From positions 1 to 64,000 of the forward strand of contig NZ_JAUXMX010000060.1 in assembly GCF_030683065.1 (NCBI RefSeq): a stretch of 64,000 bases of DNA, in the 5' to 3' direction. The position numbers and the translations under genes were made by a program. The notes under the pieces were generated by a model. That model saw only the letters and a list, made by a program, of their open reading frames with translations, searched no databases and was not told the DNA's origin. Source of the stretch: Pseudomonas sp. GTDB taxonomy: Bacteria > Pseudomonadota > Gammaproteobacteria > Pseudomonadales > Pseudomonadaceae. Below are positions 55,372-63,905 of the stretch, piece after piece. Within the stretch, counting starts at the first letter, position 1; each line of letters begins with the position of its first letter.

Positions 55372-55761
55372 TTACACGCGACGCTTCTTCGAAGGACGGC
55401 ATCCGTTGTGCGGGATGGGTGTCACATCGGTAATGCTGGCGATCTTGTATCCGCAGCCGTTCAATGCACGAACAGCGGACTCACGACCCGGACCTGGACC
55501 CTTGACGTTAACGTCGAGGTTCTTCAGACCGAATTCCAGCGCAGCTTGACCAGCACGTTCAGCAGCCACCTGGGCAGCGAACGGGGTGCTTTTACGCGAG
55601 CCGCGGAAGCCTGAACCACCAGAAGTGGCCCAAGACAGGGCGTTGCCCTGACGGTCAGTAATGGTCACGATTGTGTTGTTAAAGGAAGCGTGGATGTGGG
55701 CGATGCCATCAACCACTGTCTTTTTGACTTTCTTACGAGTACGAGCAGCAGGTTTTGCCAT
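55372..55761 (-). CDS. rpsK: 30S ribosomal protein S11
   Basis: A 129-aa platform protein of the small subunit near the mRNA exit and the anti-Shine-Dalgarno region. Signature segments are GIAHIHASFNNTIVTITDRQG and a basic C terminus ending IPHNGCRPSKKRRV. It lies between rpsM and rpsD with short spacers. Confidence 0.98.
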   Translation of the reverse strand: MAKPAARTRKKVKKTVVDGIAHIHASFNNTIVTITDRQGNALSWATSGGSGFRGSRKSTPFAAQVAAERAGQAALEFGLKNLDVNVKGPGPGRESAVRALNGCGYKIASITDVTPIPHNGCRPSKKRRV

Positions 55762-55791
55762 GACTAAATTCCTGTCGATGCGCGAATGCGA

Positions 55792-56148
55792 TTACTTGCG
55801 GATCGGCTTACGCGGGCCCTTACGGGTACGCGCGTTGGTCTTGGTACGCTGACCGCGAACCGGCAGACCACGACGATGACGCAGGCCGCGGTAGCAGCCC
55901 AAGTCCATCAAGCGCTTGATTTTCATGTTCACTTCACGACGCAGGTCACCTTCGGTATTCACCTTGGAGACTTCGCCACGCAGCTGCTCGATCTGCTCGT
56001 CAGAGAGATCCTTGATCTTCACTGCCGGATTAACACCAGCAGCCGCACAGATTTTCTGCGCGGTAGTGCGACCAACACCAAAGATGTAGGTCAACGAGAT
56101 AACAGTGTGCTTGTTATCCGGAATGTTTACGCCTGCAATACGGGCCAT
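55792..56148 (-). CDS. rpsM: 30S ribosomal protein S13
   Basis: A 118-aa protein of the 30S head contacting the P-site tRNA and 50S subunit. It opens MARIAGVNIPDNKHTVISL and ends with the basic TNARTRKGPRKPIRK tail. A 131-base gap with a GC-rich hairpin separates it from rpmJ, so it starts the alpha cluster proper. Confidence 0.98.
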   Translation of the reverse strand: MARIAGVNIPDNKHTVISLTYIFGVGRTTAQKICAAAGVNPAVKIKDLSDEQIEQLRGEVSKVNTEGDLRREVNMKIKRLMDLGCYRGLRHRRGLPVRGQRTKTNARTRKGPRKPIRK

Positions 56149-56236
56149 TCAGTGGAACTCCAATTGACAGCTACCTACGCCCCGGAAGCCAAGAAATGAG
56201 GCGCGAGATATTAGCGCTGTAGAAACAAATAATCAA

Positions 56237-56260
56237 CCCGGCAGCGCACTAGCTGCCGGG
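56237..56260 (-). other. GC-rich hairpin in the rpmJ-rpsM spacer
   Basis: CCCGGCAG pairs with CTGCCGGG around an eight-base loop, 20 bases after the rpmJ stop. On the minus strand it is followed by TTGATTATTTGTTT, an interrupted T tract. It may act as an attenuator or partial terminator between the spc and alpha clusters. I did not identify an S4-binding pseudoknot by eye. Confidence 0.65.
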
Positions 56261-56279
56261 CTTGTATCTTAAATCACAC

Positions 56280-56396
56280 TCAGCCTTGGCGCTGTTTGTG
56301 ACGCGGCTCCGCGCTGCAGATAACTCGAACGACACCTTCACGACGAATAATCTTGCAGTTACGGCACAGCTTTTTCACCGATGCACGAACTTTCAT
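56280..56396 (-). CDS. rpmJ: 50S ribosomal protein L36
   Basis: A 38-aa protein read directly on the minus strand, opening [15 protein letters not shown] and ending PRHKQRQG. It retains the zinc ligands Cys11, Cys14, Cys27 and the following His, so it is the zinc-binding C+ form. It lies 28 bases after the secY stop. Confidence 0.96.
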
Positions 56397-56424
56397 CACC
56401 AACTCCTCGAACCTTATGGGCACT

Positions 56425-57753
56425 TCAGCGCATCATGCCGCTGCCGTGGCCCTTCAGGTTGGCTTTCTTCATCAGGGATTCGTACTGGTGCGAAACGAGG
56501 TGCGATTGTACTTGCGACATAAAGTCCATCACAACCACTACGACGATCAGCAACGAGGTCCCGCCAAGATAGAACGGTACGTTAGCCGCCACCACCAGAA
56601 ACTGGGGCAACAGGCAAACGGCCGTCATGTACAGAGCACCGAACATGGTCAAACGAGTCAACACGCCATCGATATAGCGCGCCGACTGCTCACCTGGACG
56701 GATACCCGGAATAAAGGCACCGGACTTCTTCAGGTTTTCCGCTACGTCTTTCGGATTGAACATCAATGCTGTGTAGAAGAAGCAAAAGAAAACGATCCCC
56801 GCACTAAACAGCAAAATGTTCAACGGCTGACCAGGAGCGATAGCCTGTGAAATATCCTGCAGCCAGCCCATACCCTCAGACTGACCAAACCAGGCACCCA
56901 GCGAGGCCGGGAACAACAGAAGGCTGCTGGCGAAAATGGCCGGGATAACCCCCGCCATATTCACCTTCAACGGCAAGTGGCTGGTCTGCGCAGCAAAGAC
57001 CTTACGGCCCTGCTGACGCTTGGCGTAGTGCACCGCGATACGACGCTGGCCACGCTCAATGAACACCACAAAACCGATAATCGCTACTGCCAACAAACCG
57101 ATGGCAATCAAGGCAAAGATATTGATATCACCCTGGCGAGCAGACTCGAAAGACTGCCCGATTGCCGACGGCAGACCGGCTACGATGCCCGCAAAAATCA
57201 GCATCGAAATACCGTTGCCAACACCACGCTCAGTGATCTGCTCGCCTAGCCACATCATAAACATCGCACCCGCCACAAACGTGGTGACTGCAACGAAGTG
57301 GAAGCCGAAATCGCCTGAAAACGCGACGCCCTGACTCGCCAAGCCAACGGACATGCCGATTGCTTGAACGAATGCCAAGACTAGGGTGCCGTAGCGGGTG
57401 TATTGGCTGATCTTGCGACGACCAGCCTCACCTTCCTTCTTCAACTGCTCCAACTGTGGGCTAACAGCGGTCATGAGCTGCATGATGATCGACGCCGAAA
57501 TATACGGCATGATCCCCAATGCAAAAATGCTCATGCGCTCAAGCGCACCACCGGAAAACATGTTGAACAAGCTAAGAATGGTCCCCTCATTCTGTCGAAA
57601 CAGGTCCGCCAACCGGTCCGGATTGATGCCTGGAACTGGGATGTGTGCGCCAATCCGGTAGACGATAATCGCCATGAACAGAAAGCGCAGACGAGCCCAG
57701 AGCTCGGATAACCCGCCATTGCTGAGCGCTGAGAGAGCACCTTGCTTAGCCAT
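56425..57753 (-). CDS. secY: Preprotein translocase subunit SecY
   Basis: A 442-aa inner-membrane channel of the Sec translocon with ten transmembrane helices. Family segments include [16 protein letters not shown] near residue 36, the plug region after helix 1, and the cytosolic loop YAKRQQGRK in the middle. It starts directly after the rplO stop codon. It is the only non-ribosomal gene of the spc cluster, as usual. Confidence 0.98.
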
Positions 57754-58188
57754 TTATTCCTCGAACTTACCGCCAGCTGCTTCAATAGCCGCACGCGCAC
57801 CTTTGGTGGCAGCGATACCTTTAAGGGTGACAGCGCAAGTAACCTCACCGGACAGCATGACTTTCACACGCCGTACATGTTGGTTAATCAGGTTGGCATC
57901 CTTCAGCGTTTGCAGAGTAATTACCCCGCCTTCGACCTTGTTCAGCTCAGAAGTACGCACTTCTGCGCGATCCATAGCCTTCAAGGAAACGAAACCGAAC
58001 TTGGGCAAACGACGGTGCAGAGGCTGCTGGCCGCCTTCAAAACCCGGAGCAATGGAACCACCGGAGCGGGAGGATTGACCCTTGTGGCCGCGGCCACCAG
58101 TCTTACCCAACCCACTACCGATACCACGGCCCGGACGGTGCTTCTCGCGACGGGAACCCGGCGCAGGACTCAAATCGTTCAGGTACAT
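57754..58188 (-). CDS. rplO: 50S ribosomal protein L15
   Basis: A 144-aa late-assembly protein. The N-terminal glycine and arginine rich extension RGIGSGLGKTGGRGHKGQ winds into 23S rRNA, and the C-terminal globular domain (about 75-144) ends KGARAAIEAAGGKFEE. It abuts secY. Confidence 0.98.
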   Translation of the reverse strand: MYLNDLSPAPGSRREKHRPGRGIGSGLGKTGGRGHKGQSSRSGGSIAPGFEGGQQPLHRRLPKFGFVSLKAMDRAEVRTSELNKVEGGVITLQTLKDANLINQHVRRVKVMLSGEVTCAVTLKGIAATKGARAAIEAAGGKFEE

Positions 58189-58191
58189 GAA

Positions 58192-58371
58192 TTAACCCTC
58201 GACTCGCAGCATGTAGTAAGCCTTGTTGATCATCCCGCGATTCTCGGGAGTATCCAGCACTTCTACGGTGTGACCAATGCGACGCAGACCCAAACCCTTC
58301 ACACAAAGCTTATGGTTGGGAATGCGGCCGGTCATGCTTTTGATCAGCGTGACTTTTACGGTATTAGCCAT
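58192..58371 (-). CDS. rpmD: 50S ribosomal protein L30
   Basis: A 59-aa protein read on the minus strand between rplO and rpsE. It opens MANTVKVTLIKSMTGRIPNH, contains the conserved LGLRRIGHTVEVLDTP, and ends AYYMLRVEG. It lies 2 bases after the rpsE stop and 3 bases before rplO. Confidence 0.97.
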   Translation of the reverse strand: MANTVKVTLIKSMTGRIPNHKLCVKGLGLRRIGHTVEVLDTPENRGMINKAYYMLRVEG

Positions 58372-58373
58372 GA

Positions 58374-58874
58374 TTAGAGAATCTCCTCGACGCTCTTGCC
58401 ACGCTTGGCCGCAATGGAATCAGGCGACTGCATAGCTTTCAAACCTTTGAAAGTGGCATGCACCACGTTCACGGGGTTAGTCGAGCCGTAGCATTTAGCC
58501 AGAACGTTTTGTACACCAGCCACTTCTAGAACAGCACGCATAGCGCCACCAGCAATAATGCCGGTACCCTCGGAAGCCGGCTGCATGTACACCTTGGAGG
58601 CGCCATGTGCAGATTTCATTGCGTACTGCAGAGTGGTGCCGTTCAGGTCCACCTGGATCATGTTGCGACGAGCAGCTTCCATAGCTTTCTGGATAGCAGC
58701 TGGCACTTCACGGGATTTTCCACGGCCGAAACCAACGCGACCCTTACCATCACCCACTACGGTCAACGCAGTGAAAGTGAAAATACGGCCACCCTTTACG
58801 GTTTTGGCAACACGGTTAACCTGTACCAGCTTCTCGATATAGCCTTCGTCGCGCTTTTGGTCGTTATTTGCCAT
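58374..58874 (-). CDS. rpsE: 30S ribosomal protein S5
   Basis: A 166-aa protein involved in mRNA unwinding and decoding accuracy. The double-stranded RNA-binding-like N-terminal domain includes GGRIFTFTALTVVGDGKGRVG, and the C-terminal domain contains GGAMRAVLEVAGVQNVLAKCYGS. Positions linked to spectinomycin resistance near residues 20-30 (VAKTVKGGR) look normal. Confidence 0.98.
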   Translation of the reverse strand: MANNDQKRDEGYIEKLVQVNRVAKTVKGGRIFTFTALTVVGDGKGRVGFGRGKSREVPAAIQKAMEAARRNMIQVDLNGTTLQYAMKSAHGASKVYMQPASEGTGIIAGGAMRAVLEVAGVQNVLAKCYGSTNPVNVVHATFKGLKAMQSPDSIAAKRGKSVEEIL

Positions 58875-58877
58875 AAC

Positions 58878-59228
58878 TTAGAACTCCAGCCCGCCTTCAC
58901 GAGCAGCATCAGCCAGCGCCTTAACGCGGCCGTGGTACTTGAAGCCAGAACGGTCGAATGCAACCTGAGTAACCCCAGCGGCTTTCGCACGCTCGGCAAC
59001 CAGCTCGCCAACTTTCTTGGCCGCGTCGATGTTGCCAGTGGCACCATCACGCAGTGCTTTGTCCAAGGTAGAGGCGCTGGCCAGAACCTTGCTGCCGTCG
59101 GCCGAAATGACCTGGGCATAGATGTGCTGCGAAGAGCGATACACGCAGAGACGCACAGCTTCGAGCTCGTGCATTTTCAGGCGTGCCTTGCGAGCGCGAC
59201 GCAGTCGAGTAACTTTTTTGTCGGTCAT
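58878..59228 (-). CDS. rplR: 50S ribosomal protein L18
   Basis: A 116-aa 5S rRNA-binding protein. It has a basic N terminus (RLRRARKARLKMHE) and the segment RSSQHIYAQVISADG. It ends with the typical FDRSGFKYHGRVKALADAAREGG. It lies 3 bases before rpsE. Confidence 0.98.
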   Translation of the reverse strand: MTDKKVTRLRRARKARLKMHELEAVRLCVYRSSQHIYAQVISADGSKVLASASTLDKALRDGATGNIDAAKKVGELVAERAKAAGVTQVAFDRSGFKYHGRVKALADAAREGGLEF

Positions 59229-59238
59229 TTGCTATGCC

Positions 59239-59772
59239 CTACTTCTTCTTGGCTTCTTTACGGCGGACGACTTCGTCTGCGTAACGAACACCCTTGCCCT
59301 TATAAGGTTCAGGACGACGGAAGTCACGAATCTCCGCAGCGACCTGACCAACCAGTTGTTTGTCGACACCCTTGATCAGGATCTCGGTCTGGTTCGGGGT
59401 TTCAGCAACCACACCTTCCGGCAACTCATAGTCGATCGGATGGGAGAAGCCGAGAGCGAGGTTCAACACCTGACCTTTGGCTTGCGCCTTGTAACCAACA
59501 CCGACCAGCTGCAGCTTGCGCTCGAAGCCAGTACTAACGCCGATCACCATGTTATTGACCAATGCACGAGTAGTGCCGGCCATGGCGCGAGTCTGCTGAT
59601 CACCATTGCGAGCTGCGAAACGCAACTCACCGGCTTCATGCAGGATCTCAACGGACGAGTGAACATTCAGTTCTAGAGCACCCTTGGCACCCTTTACCGA
59701 CAGCTGCTGACCGGTGAGACTGACCTCAACACCAGCGGGCAACGTAACGGGGTTCTTAGCAACGCGAGACAT
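59239..59772 (-). CDS. rplF: 50S ribosomal protein L6
   Basis: A 177-aa protein near the factor-binding site, built from two similar domains (about 1-80 and 85-175). It opens MSRVAKNPVTLPAGVEVSL. The second domain ends PEPYKGKGVRYADEVVRRKE, the classical L6 signature. Confidence 0.98.
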   Translation of the reverse strand: MSRVAKNPVTLPAGVEVSLTGQQLSVKGAKGALELNVHSSVEILHEAGELRFAARNGDQQTRAMAGTTRALVNNMVIGVSTGFERKLQLVGVGYKAQAKGQVLNLALGFSHPIDYELPEGVVAETPNQTEILIKGVDKQLVGQVAAEIRDFRRPEPYKGKGVRYADEVVRRKEAKKK

Positions 59773-59784
59773 GCTTATTCCCCC

Positions 59785-60177
59785 CTAGAACACTGTGCAT
59801 AGCACTTCGCCACCGACACCGGCAGCGCGCGCAGCGCGGTCCGTCATCACACCTTTATTGGTGGAGACGATGGAAACCCCGAGACCGCCACGAACTTTCG
59901 GCAGATCATCAACGGATTTATACTGGCGAAGGCCTGGACGGCTAACGCGCTTCACTTCTTCGATGACCGGACGGCCTTCGAAATACTTCAGCTCGATGGA
60001 CAGCTGTGGCTTAACTTCGCCACTGATCTGATATCCCGCGATATAACCTTCGTCTTTCAAGACTTTGGCTACAGCCACCTTCAACGTGGAAGACGGCATG
60101 CTTACGACGGACTTTTCAGCCATCTGGGCATTACGGATACGAGTTAGCATGTCCGCTAACGGGTCCTGCATACTCAT
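59785..60177 (-). CDS. rpsH: 30S ribosomal protein S8
   Basis: A 130-aa primary 16S rRNA binder. It opens MSMQDPLADMLTRIRNAQM and ends with GVSIVSTNKGVMTDRAARAAGVGGEVLCTVF. In E. coli S8 is the translational repressor of the spc operon. It is separated from rpsN by an unusually long 203-base spacer carrying three stem-loops. Confidence 0.98.
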   Translation of the reverse strand: MSMQDPLADMLTRIRNAQMAEKSVVSMPSSTLKVAVAKVLKDEGYIAGYQISGEVKPQLSIELKYFEGRPVIEEVKRVSRPGLRQYKSVDDLPKVRGGLGVSIVSTNKGVMTDRAARAAGVGGEVLCTVF

Positions 60178-60206
60178 GGGCTAGACGCTCCTGATACAAA
60201 AAGAAT

Positions 60207-60220
60207 TAGCCTTACGGCTA
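60207..60220 (-). other. Stem-loop with GTAA loop before rpsH
   Basis: On the minus strand TAGCC-GTAA-GGCTA forms a 5-bp stem with a GNRA-type loop, followed by ATTCTTTTTG. It is the last of three stem-loops before rpsH, 30 bases from its start. The stem is short, so complete termination is unlikely. Confidence 0.5.
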
Positions 60221-60234
60221 GAGTCACCAAAACG

Positions 60235-60255
60235 CAGGGCAATTGAAAAGCCCTG
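60235..60255 (-). other. Second stem-loop in the rpsN-rpsH spacer
   Basis: CAGGGC pairs with GCCCTG around a nine-base AT-rich loop; on the minus strand CGTTTTGG follows. It is the middle of the three stem-loops. Confidence 0.55.
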
Positions 60256-60298
60256 ACTCAGGCGAGCCGAACATTCTAGAGACTGATCAAAAATGAAT

Positions 60299-60318
60299 CA
60301 AGCCCCAAAAGGGGCTTG
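60299..60318 (-). terminator. Terminator-like stem-loop inside the spc cluster (rpsN-rpsH)
   Basis: CAAGCCCC pairs with GGGGCTTG around TTTT. On the minus strand it is followed by ATTCATTTTTGATC. It is the strongest of three stem-loops in the 203-base spacer. A full stop here would cut off the downstream genes, so partial attenuation or RNA processing is more likely. Confidence 0.6.
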
Positions 60319-60380
60319 TTTCATAATGCTTGCCTGAATCTGCCCAGTATCTCCACCGAACAGACCCAGCGAACGACGAC

Positions 60381-60686
60381 TTACCAGCTGGCCTTGACCA
60401 GACCTGGTACGTCACCGCGCATTGCAGCTTCACGCAGCTTGATACGCGACAGACCGAACTTGCGATAAACGCCGTGCGGACGACCGGTAATACGGCAGCG
60501 ATTGCGCAGGCGCGAAGCGCTAGCATCACGCGGCTGCTTCTGCAGAGCTACCTGAGCTTCCCACCGTGCTTCCGGAGTGGCGTTCAGATCGGCGATGGTA
60601 GCTTTCAGCGCAGCACGCTTTTTAGCGTACTTGGCTACCGTTTGCTGACGCTTCAGCTCACGGTTTTTCATGCTCATTTTAGCCAT
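60381..60686 (-). CDS. rpsN: 30S ribosomal protein S14
   Basis: A 101-aa protein of the 30S head. It opens MAKMSMKNRELKRQQ and ends with GLSRIKLREAAMRGDVPGLVKASW. The CXXC zinc pairs of short S14 forms are absent, so this is the long zinc-free C- form. The ATG at 60686 lies 13 bases after the rplE stop. Confidence 0.97.
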   Translation of the reverse strand: MAKMSMKNRELKRQQTVAKYAKKRAALKATIADLNATPEARWEAQVALQKQPRDASASRLRNRCRITGRPHGVYRKFGLSRIKLREAAMRGDVPGLVKASW

Positions 60687-60699
60687 GGTCCAACTCCAA

Positions 60700-61239
60700 T
60701 CAGTTGCGGAACGGGAATTTGAAGGCGCGCAACAAAGCACGACCCTCGTCATCCGTACGCGCAGTTGTAGTCAGGGTAATGTCCAGACCACGCAGGGCAT
60801 CGATCTTGTCGTAGTCGATTTCCGGGAAGATGATCTGCTCTTTAACGCCCATGCTGTAATTGCCGCGACCATCAAAGGACTTGGCATTCAGGCCGCGGAA
60901 GTCACGCACGCGCGGCAGGGAGATAGACAGCAGACGATCCAGGAATTCGTACATACGATCGCGACGCAGGGTTACCTTGACGCCGATCGGCCAACCTTCA
61001 CGCAGCTTGAAACCTGCAATCGACTTACGGGCATGAGTCACTACGACTTTCTGACCGGTGATCTTTTCCAGGTCGGCAACAGCGTTCTCGATGACTTTCT
61101 TGTCACCGATCGCTTCGCCCAAGCCCATGTTCAGGGTGATCTTGGTGATGCGCGGAACTTCCATCACGTTAGCGAGCTTAAGTTCTTCCTTAAGCTTCGG
61201 CGCGATTTCTTTCCGGTAAATCTCTTTTAGTCGTGCCAT
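60700..61239 (-). CDS. rplE: 50S ribosomal protein L5
   Basis: A 179-aa protein binding 5S rRNA and contacting the P-site tRNA and S13. It opens MARLKEIYRKEIAPKLKEE and contains the conserved PRITKITLNMGLGEA. It ends DDEGRALLRAFKFPFRN. It follows rplX by 20 bases. Confidence 0.98.
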   Translation of the reverse strand: MARLKEIYRKEIAPKLKEELKLANVMEVPRITKITLNMGLGEAIGDKKVIENAVADLEKITGQKVVVTHARKSIAGFKLREGWPIGVKVTLRRDRMYEFLDRLLSISLPRVRDFRGLNAKSFDGRGNYSMGVKEQIIFPEIDYDKIDALRGLDITLTTTARTDDEGRALLRAFKFPFRN

Positions 61240-61259
61240 GGTCTTCTACCTAGCAGTGT

Positions 61260-61574
61260 TCAAGCATCAACCGCTTTTTGGGTCGACTTGAAGACACGAA
61301 TTTTTTTACCTTCTTCAACTTTGAAACCAACGCGATCAGCCTTGTTGGTTTCACCGTTGAAGATGGCCACGTTGGAAGCGTGCAGAGGCGCTTCTTTCTC
61401 GATGATACCGCCCTGAACGCCCGACATCGGGTTCGGCTTGGTATGGCGCTTCACCAGGTTGATCCCGCCAACGACCAGACGGTCGTCAACGAGAACCTTC
61501 AGCACCTTGCCACGCTTACCTTTGTCTTTACCGGCGATCACGATGATCTCGTCGTCACGACGAATCTTTTGCAT
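61260..61574 (-). CDS. rplX: 50S ribosomal protein L24
   Basis: A 104-aa assembly-initiating protein with a KOW motif near the N terminus (DEIIVIAGKDKGKRGKVLKV). It ends FKSTQKAVDA. It lies 11 bases after the rplN stop. Confidence 0.98.
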   Translation of the reverse strand: MQKIRRDDEIIVIAGKDKGKRGKVLKVLVDDRLVVGGINLVKRHTKPNPMSGVQGGIIEKEAPLHASNVAIFNGETNKADRVGFKVEEGKKIRVFKSTQKAVDA

Positions 61575-61585
61575 GTCGGATCTCC

Positions 61586-61954
61586 TTAGAGCACTTCAGG
61601 GGCGAGCGAGACGATCTTCATGAACTTCTCAGAGCGAAGTTCACGAGTCACTGGCCCAAAAATACGGGTGCCGATCGGCTCTTGCTTGTTGTTCAGCAGA
61701 ACAGCAGCGTTGCCATCGAAGCGAATGATCGAGCCATCAGGGCGACGAACGCCGTGACGAGTGCGGACTACAACAGCAGTCATCACTTGACCCTTTTTCA
61801 CTTTACCGCGCGGAATTGCTTCCTTGACGGTCACTTTGATGATGTCGCCGATGCCAGCGTAACGGCGATGAGAACCGCCCAACACCTTGATGCACATAAC
61901 GCGTCGAGCACCGCTGTTGTCAGCGACGTCGAGCATGGATTGAGTCTGAATCAT
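61586..61954 (-). CDS. rplN: 50S ribosomal protein L14
   Basis: A 122-aa protein forming an intersubunit bridge and contacting L19. It opens MIQTQSMLDVADNSGARRVMC and ends LRSEKFMKIVSLAPEVL. In gammaproteobacteria it is the first gene of the spc cluster, 22 bases after rpsQ here. Confidence 0.98.
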   Translation of the reverse strand: MIQTQSMLDVADNSGARRVMCIKVLGGSHRRYAGIGDIIKVTVKEAIPRGKVKKGQVMTAVVVRTRHGVRRPDGSIIRFDGNAAVLLNNKQEPIGTRIFGPVTRELRSEKFMKIVSLAPEVL

Positions 61955-61976
61955 ATATTTCTCCGACCCCTAGTCC

Positions 61977-62243
61977 TTAGACTTCCACTGCGCGTTCGAG
62001 AACTTCAACCAGCGCCCAAGATTTGGTCTTGGCTACGGGACGGGTTTCACGGATGGAAACCTTGTCACCGATGTGGCACTGGTTGCTTTCGTCGTGCGCG
62101 TGCAGCTTGGTCGAACGCTTGACATATTTACCGTAGATCGGGTGCTTAACGCGACGCTCGATCAATACGGTGATGGTCTTGTCCATCTTGTCGCTGACGA
62201 CACGGCCGGTCAGCGTACGGACTGTTTTTTCGGCTTCAGCCAT
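61977..62243 (-). CDS. rpsQ: 30S ribosomal protein S17
   Basis: An 88-aa OB-fold protein binding 16S rRNA. It contains GRVVSDKMDKTITVLIERR and the HIGDKVSIRETRPVAKTKSW signature. The ATG at 62243 opens MAEAEKTVRTL; a start two codons earlier is less likely. It ends the S10 cluster. Confidence 0.97.
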   Translation of the reverse strand: MAEAEKTVRTLTGRVVSDKMDKTITVLIERRVKHPIYGKYVKRSTKLHAHDESNQCHIGDKVSIRETRPVAKTKSWALVEVLERAVEV

Positions 62244-62245
62244 GA

Positions 62246-62437
62246 TCACTTACCTGCCTGCTGATTGAGCACAGTCTTCACACGAGCAATATCGCGCTTA
62301 ACTTGCGAGAGCAGGTGAGACTGCCCCAACTGGCCAGTTGCTTTCTGCATACGCAGATTGAACTGGTCGCGCAGCAGGCCGAGCAGTTGCTCGTTCAGCT
62401 GCTGTGCTGATTTTTCACGAAGTTCATTCGCCTTCAT
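62246..62437 (-). CDS. rpmC: 50S ribosomal protein L29
   Basis: A 63-aa two-helix protein at the exit tunnel where trigger factor and SRP dock. It opens [17 protein letters not shown] and has [12 protein letters not shown]. Its start overlaps the rplP stop, and its own stop lies 2 bases before rpsQ. Confidence 0.97.
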
Positions 62438-62850
62438 CACATCACCGTCCGCTTAACAAAAGTGGTGGCGAGCGGCAGCTTTGCAGCAGCCAGGGCGAAA
62501 GCCTCACGCGCCAACTCTTCGGAAACGCCTTCGATCTCATACAGGACTTTGCCTGGCTGGATCTGGGCTACCCAATACTCAACGCTACCCTTCCCTTTAC
62601 CCATCCGCACTTCGAGAGGCTTCTTGGTAACTGGCTTGTCCGGGAAAACGCGAATCCAGATTTTCCCGCCACGCTTAACGTGACGAGTCAGAGCACGACG
62701 AGCGGACTCAATCTGACGGGCGGTGAGACGACCGCGGGCAACAGACTTCAGGGCGAATTCGCCGAAGCTGACTTTGCTACCGCGCTGAGCCAGACCACGG
62801 TTGTGGCCGGTCATCTGCTTACGGAACTTCGTACGCTTTGGTTGCAACAT
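62437..62850 (-). CDS. rplP: 50S ribosomal protein L16
   Basis: A 137-aa protein near the peptidyl transferase centre. It opens [19 protein letters not shown] and contains [20 protein letters not shown]. It ends [14 protein letters not shown]. It overlaps the start of rpmC. Confidence 0.98.
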
Positions 62851-62862
62851 TTGGCGTACCCC

Positions 62863-63549
62863 TTACTTAGCAGCTTTTTTACGAGGCGCAGGTGCCTGCG
62901 GTTTCAGTTCTTCTTGGCGACCACCAATTACTTCGCCTTTGAAGATCCAAACCTTGACACCGATCACACCATAAGTGGTGTGCGCTTCGTACGTGGCATA
63001 GTCGATATCGGCACGCAGGGTGTGCAACGGCACACGACCTTCGCGATACCATTCGGTACGGGCAATTTCAGCACCGCCGAGACGACCGCTCACTTGGATT
63101 TTGATGCCTTTGGCACCAATGCGCATGGCGTTCTGTACAGCGCGCTTCATAGCGCGACGGAACATCACACGACGCTCCAGCTGCTGAGCTACGCTCTGCG
63201 CAACCAGCATACCGTCGAGCTCCGGCTTACGGATCTCTTCGATATTGATGTGCACAGGCACACCCATTTGCTTGGTCAGGTCCTGACGCAGCTTCTCAAC
63301 ATCTTCACCTTTTTTGCCAATCACGATACCTGGACGGGCGGTGTGGATGGTGATGCGTGCAGTCTGAGCCGGGCGATGGATATCGATACGGCTTACGGAC
63401 GCGCTTTTTAGTTTGTCTTGGAGGTATTCGCGCACCTTCAGATCAGCGAACAAATAGTCCGCATAAGTCCGACCGTCTGCGTACCAGACGGAGGTGTGCT
63501 CCTTGACGATTCCCAGGCGAATGCCAATGGGATGTACTTTCTGACCCAT
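62863..63549 (-). CDS. rpsC: 30S ribosomal protein S3
   Basis: A 228-aa protein of the mRNA entry tunnel with a KH domain containing GIVIGKKGEDVEKL (about residues 50-65). It opens MGQKVHPIGIRLGIVKEH and ends with the basic tail APAPRKKAAK. The ATG at 63549 is clear; the longer frame upstream overlaps rplV. Confidence 0.98.
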   Translation of the reverse strand: MGQKVHPIGIRLGIVKEHTSVWYADGRTYADYLFADLKVREYLQDKLKSASVSRIDIHRPAQTARITIHTARPGIVIGKKGEDVEKLRQDLTKQMGVPVHINIEEIRKPELDGMLVAQSVAQQLERRVMFRRAMKRAVQNAMRIGAKGIKIQVSGRLGGAEIARTEWYREGRVPLHTLRADIDYATYEAHTTYGVIGVKVWIFKGEVIGGRQEELKPQAPAPRKKAAK

Positions 63550-63562
63550 CTGATCGACTCCG

Positions 63563-63895
63563 TTACTTGTCCGCAACCTTGACAGTGATATGGCAAGACC
63601 GCTTGACGATGCGATCAGCGCGGCCTTTGGCACGCGGCATGATTCGCTTCAGCGAACGCCCTTCGTTGACGAAAACGGTGCTGACCTTAAGGTCATCAAC
63701 GTCTGCGCCTTCGTTATGCTCGGCGTTGGCTACAGCCGACTCCAGCACTTTCTTGATGATGTCGGCGGCTTTCTTACTGCTGAAAGCCAACAGATTGAGC
63801 GCTTCGCCCACCTTCTTCCCGCGGATCTGGTCGGCGACCAAGCGGGCTTTCTGGGCGGAGATTCGAGCGCCCGACAACTTAGCGGCTACTTCCAT
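63563..63895 (-). CDS. rplV: 50S ribosomal protein L22
   Basis: A 110-aa protein whose beta hairpin lines the exit tunnel. It opens MEVAAKLSGARISAQKARLV and the hairpin region includes LKRIMPRAKGRADRIVKR, a target for macrolide-resistance changes; it appears normal. It ends CHITVKVADK. Confidence 0.98.
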   Translation of the reverse strand: MEVAAKLSGARISAQKARLVADQIRGKKVGEALNLLAFSSKKAADIIKKVLESAVANAEHNEGADVDDLKVSTVFVNEGRSLKRIMPRAKGRADRIVKRSCHITVKVADK

Positions 63896-63905
63896 TTCCT
63901 AACCC

